Source of the DNA: Jiangella asiatica
Lineage (GTDB): Bacteria; Actinomycetota; Actinomycetes; Jiangellales; Jiangellaceae
NCBI RefSeq assembly: GCF_004349065.1
Contig: NZ_SMKZ01000014.1
Coordinates: 1 to 64,000 of the forward strand
Reading direction: 5' to 3'
Length of the DNA: 64,000 nt
Shown: positions 1 to 9,501 of the stretch, piece by piece
Position numbering within the stretch: position 1 is the first letter of the stretch
How the letters are laid out: every line of letters begins with the position of its first letter
Made by a program: the position numbers and the translations under genes
Notes under the pieces: model-generated
The model's database searches: none
What the model was told of the DNA's origin: nothing
What the model saw: the letters and a program-made list of their open reading frames with translations, nothing else

Positions 1-18
1 CAGCTGCCCCGCCTGGGA

Positions 19-92
19 ATGATCACGTTCAGCACGAAATCTCGTGTCACACCATGCTCACAAGCCTCGTGATGCGCAGGTGATCCTCGTGA
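19..92 (-). repeat. Dispersed palindromic intergenic repeat, copy A
   Basis: Read on the minus strand this holds two TCACGAGG-type boxes spaced 20 nt start to start, then GCATGGTGTGA, then the near-palindrome CACGAGATTTCGTG, then CTGAACGTGATCATT. The same order and spacing recur at 188-263, 25035-25110 and 55447-55522. It lies beyond the 3' end of the polyprenyl synthase gene and faces copy B head to head. I see no coding role. Confidence 0.85.
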
Positions 93-187
93 TGAGCGCA
101 TCGGCCGAATGAATGTGCGCACCGCCCTGTCGCCCAGTCAGCACGCCATCACGACGAGAGGCGCCGGCGGCCCATCCGCCGCAAGCA

Positions 188-263
188 TCACCAGGATTAC
201 CCGCGCGTCACCAGGATCACAGGCATGGTGTGACACGAGTTTTCGTGCTGAACGTGGTCATTT
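188..263 (+). repeat. Dispersed palindromic intergenic repeat, copy B
   Basis: This has the same architecture as copy A but is inverted relative to it, with TCACCAGG boxes 20 nt apart and the core CACGAGTTTTCGTG. A and B are separated by about 95 bp, so a transcript across both could fold into a long stem. It ends about 18 bp from the stop codon of the polyprenyl synthase gene. Confidence 0.85.
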
Positions 264-280
264 CCCCCGCCCTGGGGTGG

Positions 281-1273
281 CTACGACATGCGGGTGACGA
301 CGGTGTCGCAGAGGGCGTGGAGGGCGTCGCGGGCTGGGACGGCGGGCAGCCCGGACAAGGTGGAGCGGGCGTCGTCGGCCCAGCGGCGAACGTCGGACTC
401 GGCCTCGGCCATCGCCGGGTGCTCGCGCAGCAGGCGCAGCGCCTCGGCGTGGTCGGCGTCGTCGACCACCGGGCCGGAGAGCAGGGACAGCAGCCGCTCG
501 TCACCGGGCCGGGCGGATCGGCGCGCGTACAGCACCGGCAGCGTCGCAACGCCTTCACGCAGGTCGGTGCCGGGGGTCTTGCCGGACAGCCGCTCGGAGC
601 CGACGATGTCGAGGAGGTCGTCGGCGAGCTGGAAGGCCATGCCGATGCGCTCGCCGAACTGCCCGAGGACCTCGACCTGGGACGGGTCGACGCCGGCGTG
701 CAGCGAGCCGAGCCGGGTGGACGCGGCGATCAGCGACGCCGTCTTGTCCGAGAGCACCGACAGGTAGTGCGCCACCGGATCCTCGCCCTCGCGCTGGCCG
801 ATGGCCTCGTGCAGCTGGCCGTGCACCAGCCGCTGGAACGTCCTGGCCTGGATGCGCACGGACTCCGGGCCGAGGTCGGCCAGCAGGTCCGAGGCGCACG
901 CGAACAGGAAGTCGCCGGTGAGGATGGCGACGTTGTTGTCCCACCGCGCGTTGGCGCTGGGGCCGCCGCGGCGCACCTGCGCCTCGTCCATCACGTCGTC
1001 GTGGTACAGCGTGCCGACGTGGGTGAGCTCGACGACGACGGCGGCCGGCACGACCTTGGGCGCGTCGATGTCGCCGAACCCCGCGGCCAGCAGCGTGAGC
1101 AGCGGCCGGAACCGCTTGCCGCCGGCCTGGGTGAGATGCCGGGAGCTCTCGCTGAGCATGGCGTCGTCGGACTTGACCGCCGCCAGCAGCCGCGCCTCGA
1201 CGTCGTCGAGACTTGCGCTGATGGACGCCTCCAGCGCGGCGTCCATGGACGGTATGCCCAGACCGCTGCTCAA
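281..1273 (-). CDS. Long-chain polyprenyl (hepta/octaprenyl-type) diphosphate synthase
   Basis: This is a trans-isoprenyl diphosphate synthase of about 330 aa that would elongate an allylic diphosphate with isopentenyl diphosphate to make the menaquinone side chain. Both aspartate-rich motifs are visible: HDDVMDEA (first DDxxD, about residue 87) and LADDLLDIVG (second). The GGKRFRP motif near residue 48 binds the substrate diphosphate. I chose TTG at 1273 because an AGGGGAGGG box sits 6 nt upstream and the resulting N-terminus (LSSGLGIPSMDAAL) looks like actinobacterial homologues; a GTG at 1300 would add 9 residues. It lies 122 bp downstream of nuoN on the same strand. The exact chain length cannot be told from sequence. 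Confidence 0.9.
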   Translation of the reverse strand: MSSGLGIPSMDAALEASISASLDDVEARLLAAVKSDDAMLSESSRHLTQAGGKRFRPLLTLLAAGFGDIDAPKVVPAAVVVELTHVGTLYHDDVMDEAQVRRGGPSANARWDNNVAILTGDFLFACASDLLADLGPESVRIQARTFQRLVHGQLHEAIGQREGEDPVAHYLSVLSDKTASLIAASTRLGSLHAGVDPSQVEVLGQFGERIGMAFQLADDLLDIVGSERLSGKTPGTDLREGVATLPVLYARRSARPGDERLLSLLSGPVVDDADHAEALRLLREHPAMAEAESDVRRWADDARSTLSGLPAVPARDALHALCDTVVTRMS

Positions 1274-1395
1274 ACCCGGCCCTCCCCTCACCACCGGCAC
1301 GTCTCACCAAGTGTCGGGTCGTCGAAAGATCCTGACACCCACCGGGAGCTGGTGGCCCCGTCGACCCTCCAGGTGACCCGGCAAGAGAGTCCACT

Positions 1396-2922
1396 CTAAC
1401 GAACGAACACCGACGCCTGCTGCGCCAGGTCCAGCAACGGACCGGGCACGACGCCCAGGAGCAGCGTCGCGGCCGCGCCCAGCGTGATGCCGACGGCGGT
1501 CCACAGGCTCGGCACGGCGACGGTCGGCCCCTCCGGCGCCGGGTCGGAGAAGAACATCAGCACGATGACCCGGACGTAGAAGAACGCCGCCACCGCGCTG
1601 GCGATCACGCCGACGATGACCAGCGGCGCCGCGCCACCGTCGAGCGCCGCCGTGAACACCGACAGTTTGCCGACGAAGCCGCTGGTGAGCGGGATGCCGG
1701 CGAACGCGAGCAGGAACAGTGCGAACGTCGCCGCGAGCAACGGCGACCGCTTGCCCAGCCCGGCCCACTTGGCCAAGTGCGTCGCCTCGCCGCCGGAGTC
1801 GCGGACCAGCGTGACGACGGCGAACGCGCCGAGGGTCGCGATGCCGTAGGTGGCCAAGTAGAAAAGGATCGCGGCGGTGGCGCTGGAGTCGGCCGCCACC
1901 AGCGCGGTCAGCACGAAGCCGGCGTGCGCGATGGACGAGTACGCCAGCATCCGCTTGATGTCGGTCTGGGTCAGCGCGACGACGGCGCCCACCAGCATCG
2001 TGGCGATGGCCACCGCCCAGAGCATCGGCTGCCAGTCGGTGCGCAGGCCGCCGAACGCGACGTAGAACAGCCGGACCATGGCGCCGAACGCGGCGAGCTT
2101 GGTGCACGCGGCCATGAACCCGGTGATCGCGGTGGGCGCGCCCTGGTAGACGTCGGGCGTCCAGGAGTGGAACGGCACCGCGCCGACCTTGAACAGCAGA
2201 CCGACGGCCATCAGGCCGACGCCGGCGAGCAGGATGCCGTCCTGGCCGAGGTTGGCGGTCAGCGCCTCGGAGATCTCGCCGAAGCGCAGCGTGCCGGCGT
2301 AGCCGTAGACGAACGCCATGCCGAACAGGAAGATCGCGGAGGAGAACGCGCCGAGCAGGAAGTACTTGAGCGCCGCCTCCTGCGAGAGCAGCCGGCGCCG
2401 CCGGGCCATGCCGCACAGCAGGTACAGCGGCAGCGACATCACCTCGAGGGCGATGAACAGCATGAGCAGGTCGTTGGCGGCCGGGAACAGCATCATGCCA
2501 CCGACGGCGAACAGCGCCAGCGGGTAGACCTCGGTCTGCAGCATGCCCTGCCGAACCAGGACCCGCTCCTCCTCGCTGCCCGGCAGGGACGACGCCGCCG
2601 GCGCGAACGCGTCGCCGCCGCCCTCGAGCCGCCGCTCGGCGAAGAAGCCGACGCTGATGATCGCCAGGACGAGGATGGTGCCCTGCAGGAACAGCGCGGG
2701 ACCGTCGACGGCGACGGCGCCGACCGCGCCGACCAGCTCGGTGCCGGCCAGCAGGATGATCTGGACCAGCGCGGCCAGCAGCGCGAGCAGCGTCAGCGCC
2801 ACCTGCACGAGGTGACGCAGCCGCCGCGGCACGAACGCCTCGATCAGCACACCGACGACGGCGGCGCCGAAGACCGTGATGAGCGGCGCGAGCTCGACGT
2901 ACTCCAGGGTCGGCGCGTTCAC
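1396..2922 (-). CDS. nuoN: NADH-quinone oxidoreductase subunit N
   Basis: This is the antiporter-like membrane subunit of complex I that forms one proton channel of the membrane arm. The 508-residue product is almost entirely hydrophobic, with about 14 predicted membrane segments and a Proton_antipo_M-type core (FKVGAVPFHSWTPDVYQGAP, with the conserved Lys and His). It starts with GTG overlapping the nuoM stop (GTGA), which indicates translational coupling, and it is the last gene of the nuo operon. Length and order fit actinobacterial NuoN. Confidence 0.97.
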   Translation of the reverse strand: MNAPTLEYVELAPLITVFGAAVVGVLIEAFVPRRLRHLVQVALTLLALLAALVQIILLAGTELVGAVGAVAVDGPALFLQGTILVLAIISVGFFAERRLEGGGDAFAPAASSLPGSEEERVLVRQGMLQTEVYPLALFAVGGMMLFPAANDLLMLFIALEVMSLPLYLLCGMARRRRLLSQEAALKYFLLGAFSSAIFLFGMAFVYGYAGTLRFGEISEALTANLGQDGILLAGVGLMAVGLLFKVGAVPFHSWTPDVYQGAPTAITGFMAACTKLAAFGAMVRLFYVAFGGLRTDWQPMLWAVAIATMLVGAVVALTQTDIKRMLAYSSIAHAGFVLTALVAADSSATAAILFYLATYGIATLGAFAVVTLVRDSGGEATHLAKWAGLGKRSPLLAATFALFLLAFAGIPLTSGFVGKLSVFTAALDGGAAPLVIVGVIASAVAAFFYVRVIVLMFFSDPAPEGPTVAVPSLWTAVGITLGAAATLLLGVVPGPLLDLAQQASVFVR

Positions 2923-4460
2923 CGGCCAGTCCCTTCCTCGACGGGTTCAGCGACAGGTGCCAGGGGTTCGGGCCGTTCGACGTCGACCTCGACGATGGTC
3001 GGCTCGACCGCCTCGTCGATGACGTCGACCAGCGGCTTCGGGAAGAAGCCCACCAGCAGGATCAGGGCGAACAGTGGCGCCACGACGACGGCCTCACGGG
3101 TGCGCAGGTCGGCCATGCCTTCGACGTCGGGCCGGACGGGTCCGGTCATGGTCCGCTGGTAGAGCCAGAGAATGTACAGCGCGGCCAGCACGATGCCCAG
3201 CGTGGCGACGATCGCCGCCGGCCGGTACCGCAGGAACGTCCCGGAGATGACCAGGAACTCCGACAGGAACGTCGACAGCGGCGGCAGCGCCAGGCCGGAC
3301 AGGCCGGCGAACAGGAACACGCCGGCCAGCTTCGGTGCCGGCTTCTGCACGCCGCCGAAGTCGCCGACCTGACGCGAGCCCCGTCGGGCGATCATGAAGC
3401 CGACGATGACGAACAGCGCGATGGTCGAGAGGCCGTGGTTGACCATGTAGAGCGTGGCGCCCGAGGCGGCCTCGCCGGTCAGCGCAAAGATGCCCAGCAC
3501 GATGAAACCGAAGTGCGAGATCGACGTGTAGCCGATCAGCCGCTTCATGTCGGTCTGGCCGATGGCCAACAGCGCGCCGTAGATGATGCTGACGACCGCG
3601 AGCACGACGATGGCCGGCGCGAACTCGCGGGACGCGTCCGGGAACAGCGGCAGCACCAGCGCGATCATGCCGTAGGTGCCGACCTTGTCGACCACGCCGG
3701 ACAGGAACGCCGCGTTCGACGGCGTCGCCTCGGCCGCCGCGTCGGGCAACCAGGTGTGGAACGGCCACAGCGGCGCCTTGATCGCAAAGGCGATCATGAA
3801 CCCGAGGAACAGCCACCGCTGGGTGTCGGTGTCGATGTCCAGCGCCACCAGGTCGGGGACGAAGAACGACGGCGCGCCGGCGTCGACCGACTGCACGTAA
3901 AGCCCGATGACCGCGGCCAGCATCAGCAGCCCGCCGACCAGGTTGTACAGCAGGAACTTCACCGCCGCGTACCGGCGCTGCGGCCCGCCGTACATGCCGA
4001 TCATGAAGTAGAGCGGGATCAGCATCGCCTCGAAGACGATGTAGAACAGCAGCAGGTCGCGCGAGGCGAACGCGGTCAGCGTCAGCGCCTCCACCGACAG
4101 CAGCAGCGCGAAGAACGCCTTGGGGTCGCGCGTCTCGTCCTCCGCCTCGCGCCACATCGCCAGGGCGACGATCGGCGTGGCGAGGACCGTCAGTGCGATG
4201 AGGGCAAGGCTGATGCCGTCTACGTCCAGCGCCCAGGAGGCACCGAACTCCGGAATCCACTCGTAGGTCTCGGCCTCGACACCCATGTCGATGTCGAACA
4301 GGTACTGGAGGCTGATGAGCGCGCCGACGACCAATGTCACCAGCGCGGCGCCTATCGCGACCTGCTTGGCGAGCGTCCCGCGCCCGGACGGCACCAGGGC
4401 GGTCAGCAGCGCGCCCAGCGCGGGCAGCGCGATGAGCGTGGTCAACCAGGGAAAGGTCAC
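2919..4460 (-). CDS. nuoM: NADH-quinone oxidoreductase subunit M
   Basis: This second antiporter-like subunit of the complex I membrane arm is 513 aa. I placed the start at GTG 4460, overlapping the nuoL stop as GTGA; the open frame runs further upstream but that part is only a shadow of nuoL. The protein begins with a membrane segment ([18 protein letters not shown]) and contains the conserved [20 protein letters not shown] signature with the channel lysine and histidine, plus VDKVGTYG. The C-terminus is a short hydrophilic acidic tail. It overlaps nuoN by 4 nt. Confidence 0.97.
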   Translation of the reverse strand: MTFPWLTTLIALPALGALLTALVPSGRGTLAKQVAIGAALVTLVVGALISLQYLFDIDMGVEAETYEWIPEFGASWALDVDGISLALIALTVLATPIVALAMWREAEDETRDPKAFFALLLSVEALTLTAFASRDLLLFYIVFEAMLIPLYFMIGMYGGPQRRYAAVKFLLYNLVGGLLMLAAVIGLYVQSVDAGAPSFFVPDLVALDIDTDTQRWLFLGFMIAFAIKAPLWPFHTWLPDAAAEATPSNAAFLSGVVDKVGTYGMIALVLPLFPDASREFAPAIVVLAVVSIIYGALLAIGQTDMKRLIGYTSISHFGFIVLGIFALTGEAASGATLYMVNHGLSTIALFVIVGFMIARRGSRQVGDFGGVQKPAPKLAGVFLFAGLSGLALPPLSTFLSEFLVISGTFLRYRPAAIVATLGIVLAALYILWLYQRTMTGPVRPDVEGMADLRTREAVVVAPLFALILLVGFFPKPLVDVIDEAVEPTIVEVDVERPEPLAPVAEPVEEGTGR

Positions 4461-6415
4461 GGCAGCCTCACCAACAGCATGGCCAGCACGACGACGCCGA
4501 CGCCGCCGAGCATCGTCACGGCATAGGAACGGACGAACCCGGTCTGCCAGCGCCGCAGCCGGGTGGACAACCCGCCGACGGCGGTGGCCGTGCCGACGAC
4601 GGCACCGTCGACCCCGCGGTTCTCGATGTAGACCAGCGAGCGGGTCAGGTACTGGCCCGGACGCATGAACACCGCCTCGTTGAAGGCGTCGCCGTAGAGG
4701 TCGTTGCGGGCGGCGACGGTGAGCGCGTTGCCCGCCGGCACGTCCGCGCGGACCGTCCGGCGCCCGTACGTCGCCCAGGCGACCGCGACGCCGGCGAGCA
4801 CGGTGACGAGCGTGATGGTGATGAGCAGCGCCAGCGGCATCGGCAGGTCGTGGTGCTCCTCGCCGGTCACCGGCGCGAGCCAGTCGACGATGTCGGCACC
4901 GAGGTACAGCAGGCCGAACCCGCCGACGACGGACAACACCGCGAGGATGATCAGCGGGACGGTCATGACCGACGGTGACTCGTGCGGCGGTTCGCTCTGC
5001 TGCCAGCGCCGGTTGCCGAAGAACGTCATCAGCATCAGCCGCGTCATGTAGAACGCGGTGATTCCGGCACCGAGCAGGGTGCAGATGCCGACGATCCAGT
5101 TGTCGGCGAACGCCGCCTCGATGATCTTGTCCTTGGAGAAGTATCCGGCGAACGGCGGGATGCCGATGATGGCCAGGTAGCCCATCGCGAACGTGACGAA
5201 CGTGACCGGCATCATGATCCGCAGCCCGCCATAGCGCCGCATGCTCACCTCGTCGTGCATGCCGTGCATCACCGAGCCGGCGCCGAGGAACAGGTTGGCC
5301 TTGAAGAAGCCGTGCGTGAGCAGGTGGAAGATGGCGAAGGCGTAGCCGGCCGGGCCGAGCCCCGCCGCCAGCGTCATGTAGCCGATCTGGCTCATGGTCG
5401 AGCCGGCCAGGGCCTTCTTGATGTCGTCCTTGGCGCAACCGATGATCGCACCCATGAGCAGCGTGATGGCGCCGACGACCACGACGGCGGTCCGCGCGTC
5501 CGGCGCGAGGTCGTAGATGGCCGCGGACCGGACGATCAAGTAGACGCCGGCGGTCACCATGGTGGCCGCGTGGATCAGCGCCGACACCGGGGTCGGGCCT
5601 TCCATGGCGTCCAGCAGCCAGGACTGCAGCGGGAACTGCGCGGACTTACCGCAGGCACCCAGCAGCAGGAACAGGCCGATAGCGGTGACCCAGCCGGTCG
5701 AGGCGCCGTCGGCGGAGGCGAAGACCACCTCGAAGGCCGACGAGCCGAAGACGGCGAGCATCGAGGAGATGGCCAGCACCATGCCCATGTCGCCGACCCG
5801 GTTGACCACGAACGCCTTCTTCGCCGCCACGGCGGCCGAGGGCTTGTGCTGCCAGAAGCCGATCAGCAGGTACGACGCCAGGCCGACGCCCTCCCAGCCG
5901 ATGAACATGATCAGGTAGTCCGACGCCAGGACCAGCAGCAGCATTGCGGCGACGAAGAGGTTGAGGTATCCGAAGAACCGGCGCCGCCGCTCGTCGTGCT
6001 CCATGTAGCCGATCGAGTAGACGTGGATCAGCGAGCCCACGCCGGTGATCAGCAGCACGAACGCCATGGAGAGCTGGTCCAGGAGCAGGCTCACGTCGAC
6101 CTGGTAGCCGCCGGCGTTGAAGTACTCCCACAGCTGGACGGTGAACGCGCGCTCCGTCGCGCCCTCGCCGAGCATGGCTGCGAACAGCACCACACCCATG
6201 ACGAACGAGGCGATGGACGCTCCGCAGCCGATCAGGTGGCCGACCTTGTCGGTGCGGCGCCCGCCCAGCAGCAGCACCGCAGCACCCAGCAGCGGGAACG
6301 CGATGAGCAGCCAGGTCAGGGAGAAGACGCCGGTGGCCTCGACGGCGGCCTGGCCGCCGCCGTGTTCGGCCTCCGCGGCGACCGCGGTCGCCAGCGTGGT
6401 GAATGTGGAAGTCAC
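4457..6415 (-). CDS. nuoL: NADH-quinone oxidoreductase subunit L
   Basis: This is the largest proton-pumping subunit of complex I (652 aa), at the distal end of the membrane arm; in the family a lateral helix runs along the neighbouring subunits. Visible family signatures are the FGYLNLF and [18 protein letters not shown] segments, and [20 protein letters not shown] with the channel histidine region near residue 250. The start is GTG at 6415, 18 nt after nuoK. The stop overlaps the nuoM GTG. Confidence 0.97.
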   Translation of the reverse strand: MTSTFTTLATAVAAEAEHGGGQAAVEATGVFSLTWLLIAFPLLGAAVLLLGGRRTDKVGHLIGCGASIASFVMGVVLFAAMLGEGATERAFTVQLWEYFNAGGYQVDVSLLLDQLSMAFVLLITGVGSLIHVYSIGYMEHDERRRRFFGYLNLFVAAMLLLVLASDYLIMFIGWEGVGLASYLLIGFWQHKPSAAVAAKKAFVVNRVGDMGMVLAISSMLAVFGSSAFEVVFASADGASTGWVTAIGLFLLLGACGKSAQFPLQSWLLDAMEGPTPVSALIHAATMVTAGVYLIVRSAAIYDLAPDARTAVVVVGAITLLMGAIIGCAKDDIKKALAGSTMSQIGYMTLAAGLGPAGYAFAIFHLLTHGFFKANLFLGAGSVMHGMHDEVSMRRYGGLRIMMPVTFVTFAMGYLAIIGIPPFAGYFSKDKIIEAAFADNWIVGICTLLGAGITAFYMTRLMLMTFFGNRRWQQSEPPHESPSVMTVPLIILAVLSVVGGFGLLYLGADIVDWLAPVTGEEHHDLPMPLALLITITLVTVLAGVAVAWATYGRRTVRADVPAGNALTVAARNDLYGDAFNEAVFMRPGQYLTRSLVYIENRGVDGAVVGTATAVGGLSTRLRRWQTGFVRSYAVTMLGGVGVVVLAMLLVRLP

Positions 6416-6433
6416 GTGTCCCTCACTCGCCCG

Positions 6434-6733
6434 TCACAGCTTCAGCAGGCTGGCGTCGTCGACTGACGCGGACCTGCGAGTCCGGAAGATCGTCACGATG
6501 ATCGCCAACCCGACGACCACCTCCGCCGCGGCCACGACCATGACGAAGAACGCCACCATCTGGCCGTCGAGGTTGCCGTGCATGCGGGCGAAGGTGACGA
6601 ACGCGAGGTTGCCGGCGTTGAGCATCAGCTCGACGCACATGAACGCCACCAGCGCGTTGCGACGGGTCAGCACGCCGGCCGCGCCGATCGAGAACAAGAT
6701 GACCGACAGCACCAGGTACGGGGTCGGGCTCAT
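6434..6733 (-). CDS. nuoK: NADH-quinone oxidoreductase subunit K
   Basis: This is a small membrane subunit of complex I (99 aa) with three transmembrane helices. The family glutamates are in place: one in the [13 protein letters not shown] stretch (helix 2) and one in [12 protein letters not shown] (helix 3); both lie on the proton path in known structures. The ATG at 6733 overlaps the nuoJ stop (ATGA). Its length is exactly typical. Confidence 0.97.
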   Translation of the reverse strand: MSPTPYLVLSVILFSIGAAGVLTRRNALVAFMCVELMLNAGNLAFVTFARMHGNLDGQMVAFFVMVVAAAEVVVGLAIIVTIFRTRRSASVDDASLLKL

Positions 6734-7602
6734 GCGCGCTCACCTCCGGTGGCGTCGTCGTCGCCGCCCAGCTCCGGCGCGGCGGCAGCCGGCTCGTCGG
6801 TCTCGCCCTCGGGTTGATCCGCGCCCTCGGCGGAGGAGAGTGTCTCGCTCGTCCCCGCCTCGATGTCGCCCGGCGTCGGCCGGTGGCTGAACTCCTCGCT
6901 CGAGCGGGCGGCGCCGCGGGCCACCAGGACCCGGTTGATCGACGCCTCGCTGGGCGTGCCGTCGGGCAGCAGCGCCGGGGTGTCGACGGCGTTGTGGCGC
7001 GCGTACACGCCCGGCACCGGCAGCCCGGCCGCGTCCTCGGGCCGTCCCTCGCGGAACCGCCTGATGGCCTGGTCGCGCTGGCTCGGCCGGTGGAAGATGC
7101 GCTCGCGGTGGGTCAGCGTCATGGCGCCGACGGCGGCGGTGATGAGCAGGGCCGCGACCACCTCGAACGCCCAGACGTAGGTGCCGAAGATCAGGTCGGC
7201 GATGCCCGCGACGTTGCCGTCCGGGGTCGCCTGCGCCATCCCGGTCGGCTCGTCCGGCAGCGTCGCCCGGACGGTGACCGTCGTCAGCAGCAGGACGACG
7301 CCGAGCACCGCCAGCGCCGCCGAGCCGCGCTGACCGCGGATCGTCTCGACGCGGGAGTCGGAGGACTCGACACCGACCAGCATGATCACGAAGAGGAACA
7401 GCATCATGATCGCGCCGGTGTACACGACCACCTGGACCACACCGAGGAACGGCGCCTCCTGGGCGATGTAGAACACCGCCAGCGTGATCATGGTGACGGC
7501 GAGCGACAGCGCACCGTGCACGGCCTTGCGCGCGAACACAAGGCCTAGCGCGCCGAGCACCGCGAACGGCGACATCACCCAGAACAGCACTTCCTCACCC
7601 AT
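6730..7602 (-). CDS. nuoJ: NADH-quinone oxidoreductase subunit J
   Basis: This is a complex I membrane subunit of 290 aa. The first about 170 residues carry five membrane segments, including the [20 protein letters not shown] stretch that corresponds to the flexible pi-bulge helix 3. The remaining about 120 residues are hydrophilic and acidic, ending in a low-complexity tail rich in Glu, Ala and Asp. Such C-terminal extensions are common in actinobacterial NuoJ and absent from E. coli NuoJ. The start ATG at 7602 shares one base with the nuoI stop (TGATG); the open frame upstream of it is shadow. Confidence 0.95.
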   Translation of the reverse strand: MGEEVLFWVMSPFAVLGALGLVFARKAVHGALSLAVTMITLAVFYIAQEAPFLGVVQVVVYTGAIMMLFLFVIMLVGVESSDSRVETIRGQRGSAALAVLGVVLLLTTVTVRATLPDEPTGMAQATPDGNVAGIADLIFGTYVWAFEVVAALLITAAVGAMTLTHRERIFHRPSQRDQAIRRFREGRPEDAAGLPVPGVYARHNAVDTPALLPDGTPSEASINRVLVARGAARSSEEFSHRPTPGDIEAGTSETLSSAEGADQPEGETDEPAAAAPELGGDDDATGGERA

Positions 7603-8141
7603 CAGGCCTCCTCGGCGGCGCCTCGGCCGAAGCCGGCGCCGAGATAGTAGGCGCGCTCGTCGTCGCCCAGGCGCATCGGGTGCGGCGGCTCCTCCATGCC
7701 CGGGAGCAGCGGAGCCAGCAGGTCCTTCTTCTCGTAGATCAGGCTCTCGCGGGTGTGGTCGGCCAGTTCGTACTCGTTGGTCATGGTGAGCGCCCGGGTC
7801 GGGCACGCCTCGATGCACAGCCCGCACAGGATGCAGCGCAGGTAGTTGATCTGATAGACGCGGCCGTACCGCTCGCCCGGGGAGAACCTGCCCCCGCCGC
7901 CTGGCTCGTCGGAGTTGGAGGCACCCTCGACGTAGATGGCGTCGGCCGGGCAGGCCCAGGCGCACAGTTCGCACCCGACACACTTCTCCAGCCCGTCGGG
8001 ATGCCGGTTCAGCTGGTGGCGCCCGTGGAAGCGTGGCGCCACCGGATGCGGCTGCTCCGGGTACTGCTCGGTGACAGGTTTGCGGAACACGTTGCGGAAC
8101 GTGACCCCGAAACCCGCGACCGGGTCGAGGAACTTAGGCAC
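7602..8141 (-). CDS. nuoI: NADH-quinone oxidoreductase subunit I (2[4Fe-4S])
   Basis: This is a peripheral-arm subunit carrying clusters N6a and N6b that pass electrons toward N2. Two ferredoxin-type motifs are present, [12 protein letters not shown] and [12 protein letters not shown], with about 180 residues in total. I chose GTG at 8141: GAGGAGGG lies about 7 nt upstream and the start overlaps the nuoH stop (GTGCCTAA). A start at 8165 would add eight residues of doubtful value. The C-terminal about 50 residues after the second cluster are polar, as in other actinobacteria. Confidence 0.95.
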   Translation of the reverse strand: MPKFLDPVAGFGVTFRNVFRKPVTEQYPEQPHPVAPRFHGRHQLNRHPDGLEKCVGCELCAWACPADAIYVEGASNSDEPGGGGRFSPGERYGRVYQINYLRCILCGLCIEACPTRALTMTNEYELADHTRESLIYEKKDLLAPLLPGMEEPPHPMRLGDDERAYYLGAGFGRGAAEEA

Positions 8142-9465
8142 GACTGCCCTCCTCGGGACTGTCATCGCTGGTTGAGGATGCTGTGCTGGTTGCCGGGATG
8201 CGTGGCGCGGCGGTGAAACGCTGCCCCGGCAGCGGCGGCACCGGGTGCGGGCCGGACGCGTAGGCGTCGAACTCGGCCTGCTCGACCACCTCCGGCTCCT
8301 CGGGCTGCTTCTTCTCCGGGATGAGCAGGCTCGCGACCAGCAGCACCGCGACCGCGATGCCGCCGTAGAGCAGGATGTCGTTGCGCTCGATGCCCTCGTT
8401 GAACGCCAGCCGCATGGCGGCCACCAGGACGATCCACACCAGCGAGATCGGCAGCAGCCGCTTCCAGCAGAAGTGCATGAACTGGTCGTAGCGCAGCCGC
8501 GGCAGCGTGCCGCGCAGCCAGACGAAGACGAAGATCAGCAGGATGACCTTGCCGAAGAACCAGAGCAGCGGCCACCAGCCAGTGTTGAACATGCCGTCGT
8601 TGACCGCCGAGAGCGGCCACGGTGCCCGCCAGCCGCCCAGGAAGAGCGTCGTGGCGATGGCCGACACGTTGACCATGTTGATGTACTCGGCGAGGAAGAA
8701 CATCGCGTACTTGATCGACGAGTACTCGGTGCCCCAGCCGGCCACCAGCTCGCCCTCGGCCTCGGGCAGGTCGAACGGGGCCCGGTTGGTCTCACCGATC
8801 ATCGAGATCAGGTAGATGACGAACGACGGCAGCAGGATGATCCCGAACCAGAGCCGCTCCTGCTCCTCGACAATGCCCGACGTGGACATGGTGCCGGCGA
8901 ACAGGAACACGCCGACGAACGACAGCCCCATGACCAGCTCGTAGGAGATGACCTGGGCGGTGGAGCGCAGCCCGCCGAGCAGCGGGTACGTGGATCCGCT
9001 GGACCAGCCGGCCAGCATCAGGCCGTACACGCCGACGGAGGCGATGGCCAGCGTGAACAGCACCGCCACCGGCAGGTCGGTCAGCTGCAGCCGGGTGGTC
9101 TCGCCGAAGATGGAGACCTCCGGACCCATCGGGATGACCGCGAGGATCAGGAACGACGGGATCACCGCGATGATCGGCGCGAGGATGTAGACGACCTTGT
9201 CGGCCGCCTTCGGGATGATGTCCTCCTTGAACATCAGCTTCACGCCGTCGGCCAGGCTCTGCAGCGCGCCGAACGGCCCGGTGCGGTTCGGGCCGACGCG
9301 GTGCTGCATCCGCGCCACGACCTTGCGCTCGAAGACGATGTTGAACAGCGTCAGCACCACGCAGATCACGAAGATCGCCAGACACTTGATCGCGATGATC
9401 CACCACGGGTCGCCGCCGAAACCGGCGATCTCGTCGGTCGTGTTCTCCGCAACGATGGTGATCAC
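8134..9465 (-). CDS. nuoH: NADH-quinone oxidoreductase subunit H
   Basis: This membrane subunit forms the quinone-binding chamber at the junction of the two arms. It has 443 aa with about 8-9 helices. Signatures include [20 protein letters not shown] near residue 60, the acidic loop [17 protein letters not shown], and [11 protein letters not shown]. The C-terminal about 70 residues are a hydrophilic tail of the kind seen in actinobacterial NuoH. The GTG start at 9465 lies 36 nt after nuoG. Confidence 0.96.
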   Translation of the reverse strand: MITIVAENTTDEIAGFGGDPWWIIAIKCLAIFVICVVLTLFNIVFERKVVARMQHRVGPNRTGPFGALQSLADGVKLMFKEDIIPKAADKVVYILAPIIAVIPSFLILAVIPMGPEVSIFGETTRLQLTDLPVAVLFTLAIASVGVYGLMLAGWSSGSTYPLLGGLRSTAQVISYELVMGLSFVGVFLFAGTMSTSGIVEEQERLWFGIILLPSFVIYLISMIGETNRAPFDLPEAEGELVAGWGTEYSSIKYAMFFLAEYINMVNVSAIATTLFLGGWRAPWPLSAVNDGMFNTGWWPLLWFFGKVILLIFVFVWLRGTLPRLRYDQFMHFCWKRLLPISLVWIVLVAAMRLAFNEGIERNDILLYGGIAVAVLLVASLLIPEKKQPEEPEVVEQAEFDAYASGPHPVPPLPGQRFTAAPRIPATSTASSTSDDSPEEGSRA

Positions 9466-9501
9466 GATGCCATCACATCCGGAAGTCGAGTCATGCGAGG
9501 A

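Noticed and set aside
1-280. The dispersed repeat as a conserved short protein
   Set aside because: Two frames across the repeat stay open and give similar peptides in each copy, but no copy has a ribosome-binding site or a consistent start and stop, and the palindromic core explains the conservation better.
113-1399. Long open frame on the plus strand opposite the polyprenyl synthase gene
   Set aside because: It is antisense to a well-conserved gene and its product is a low-complexity Arg/Gly/Val/Asp string with no domain; this is typical of GC-rich shadow frames.
4982-6466. 494-codon plus-strand frame opposite nuoL
   Set aside because: Its composition (Asp, His, Gln, Arg, Glu excess) and its exact placement antisense to nuoL mark it as a shadow. 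Similar frames opposite nuoG, nuoF and the sugar kinases were rejected for the same reason.
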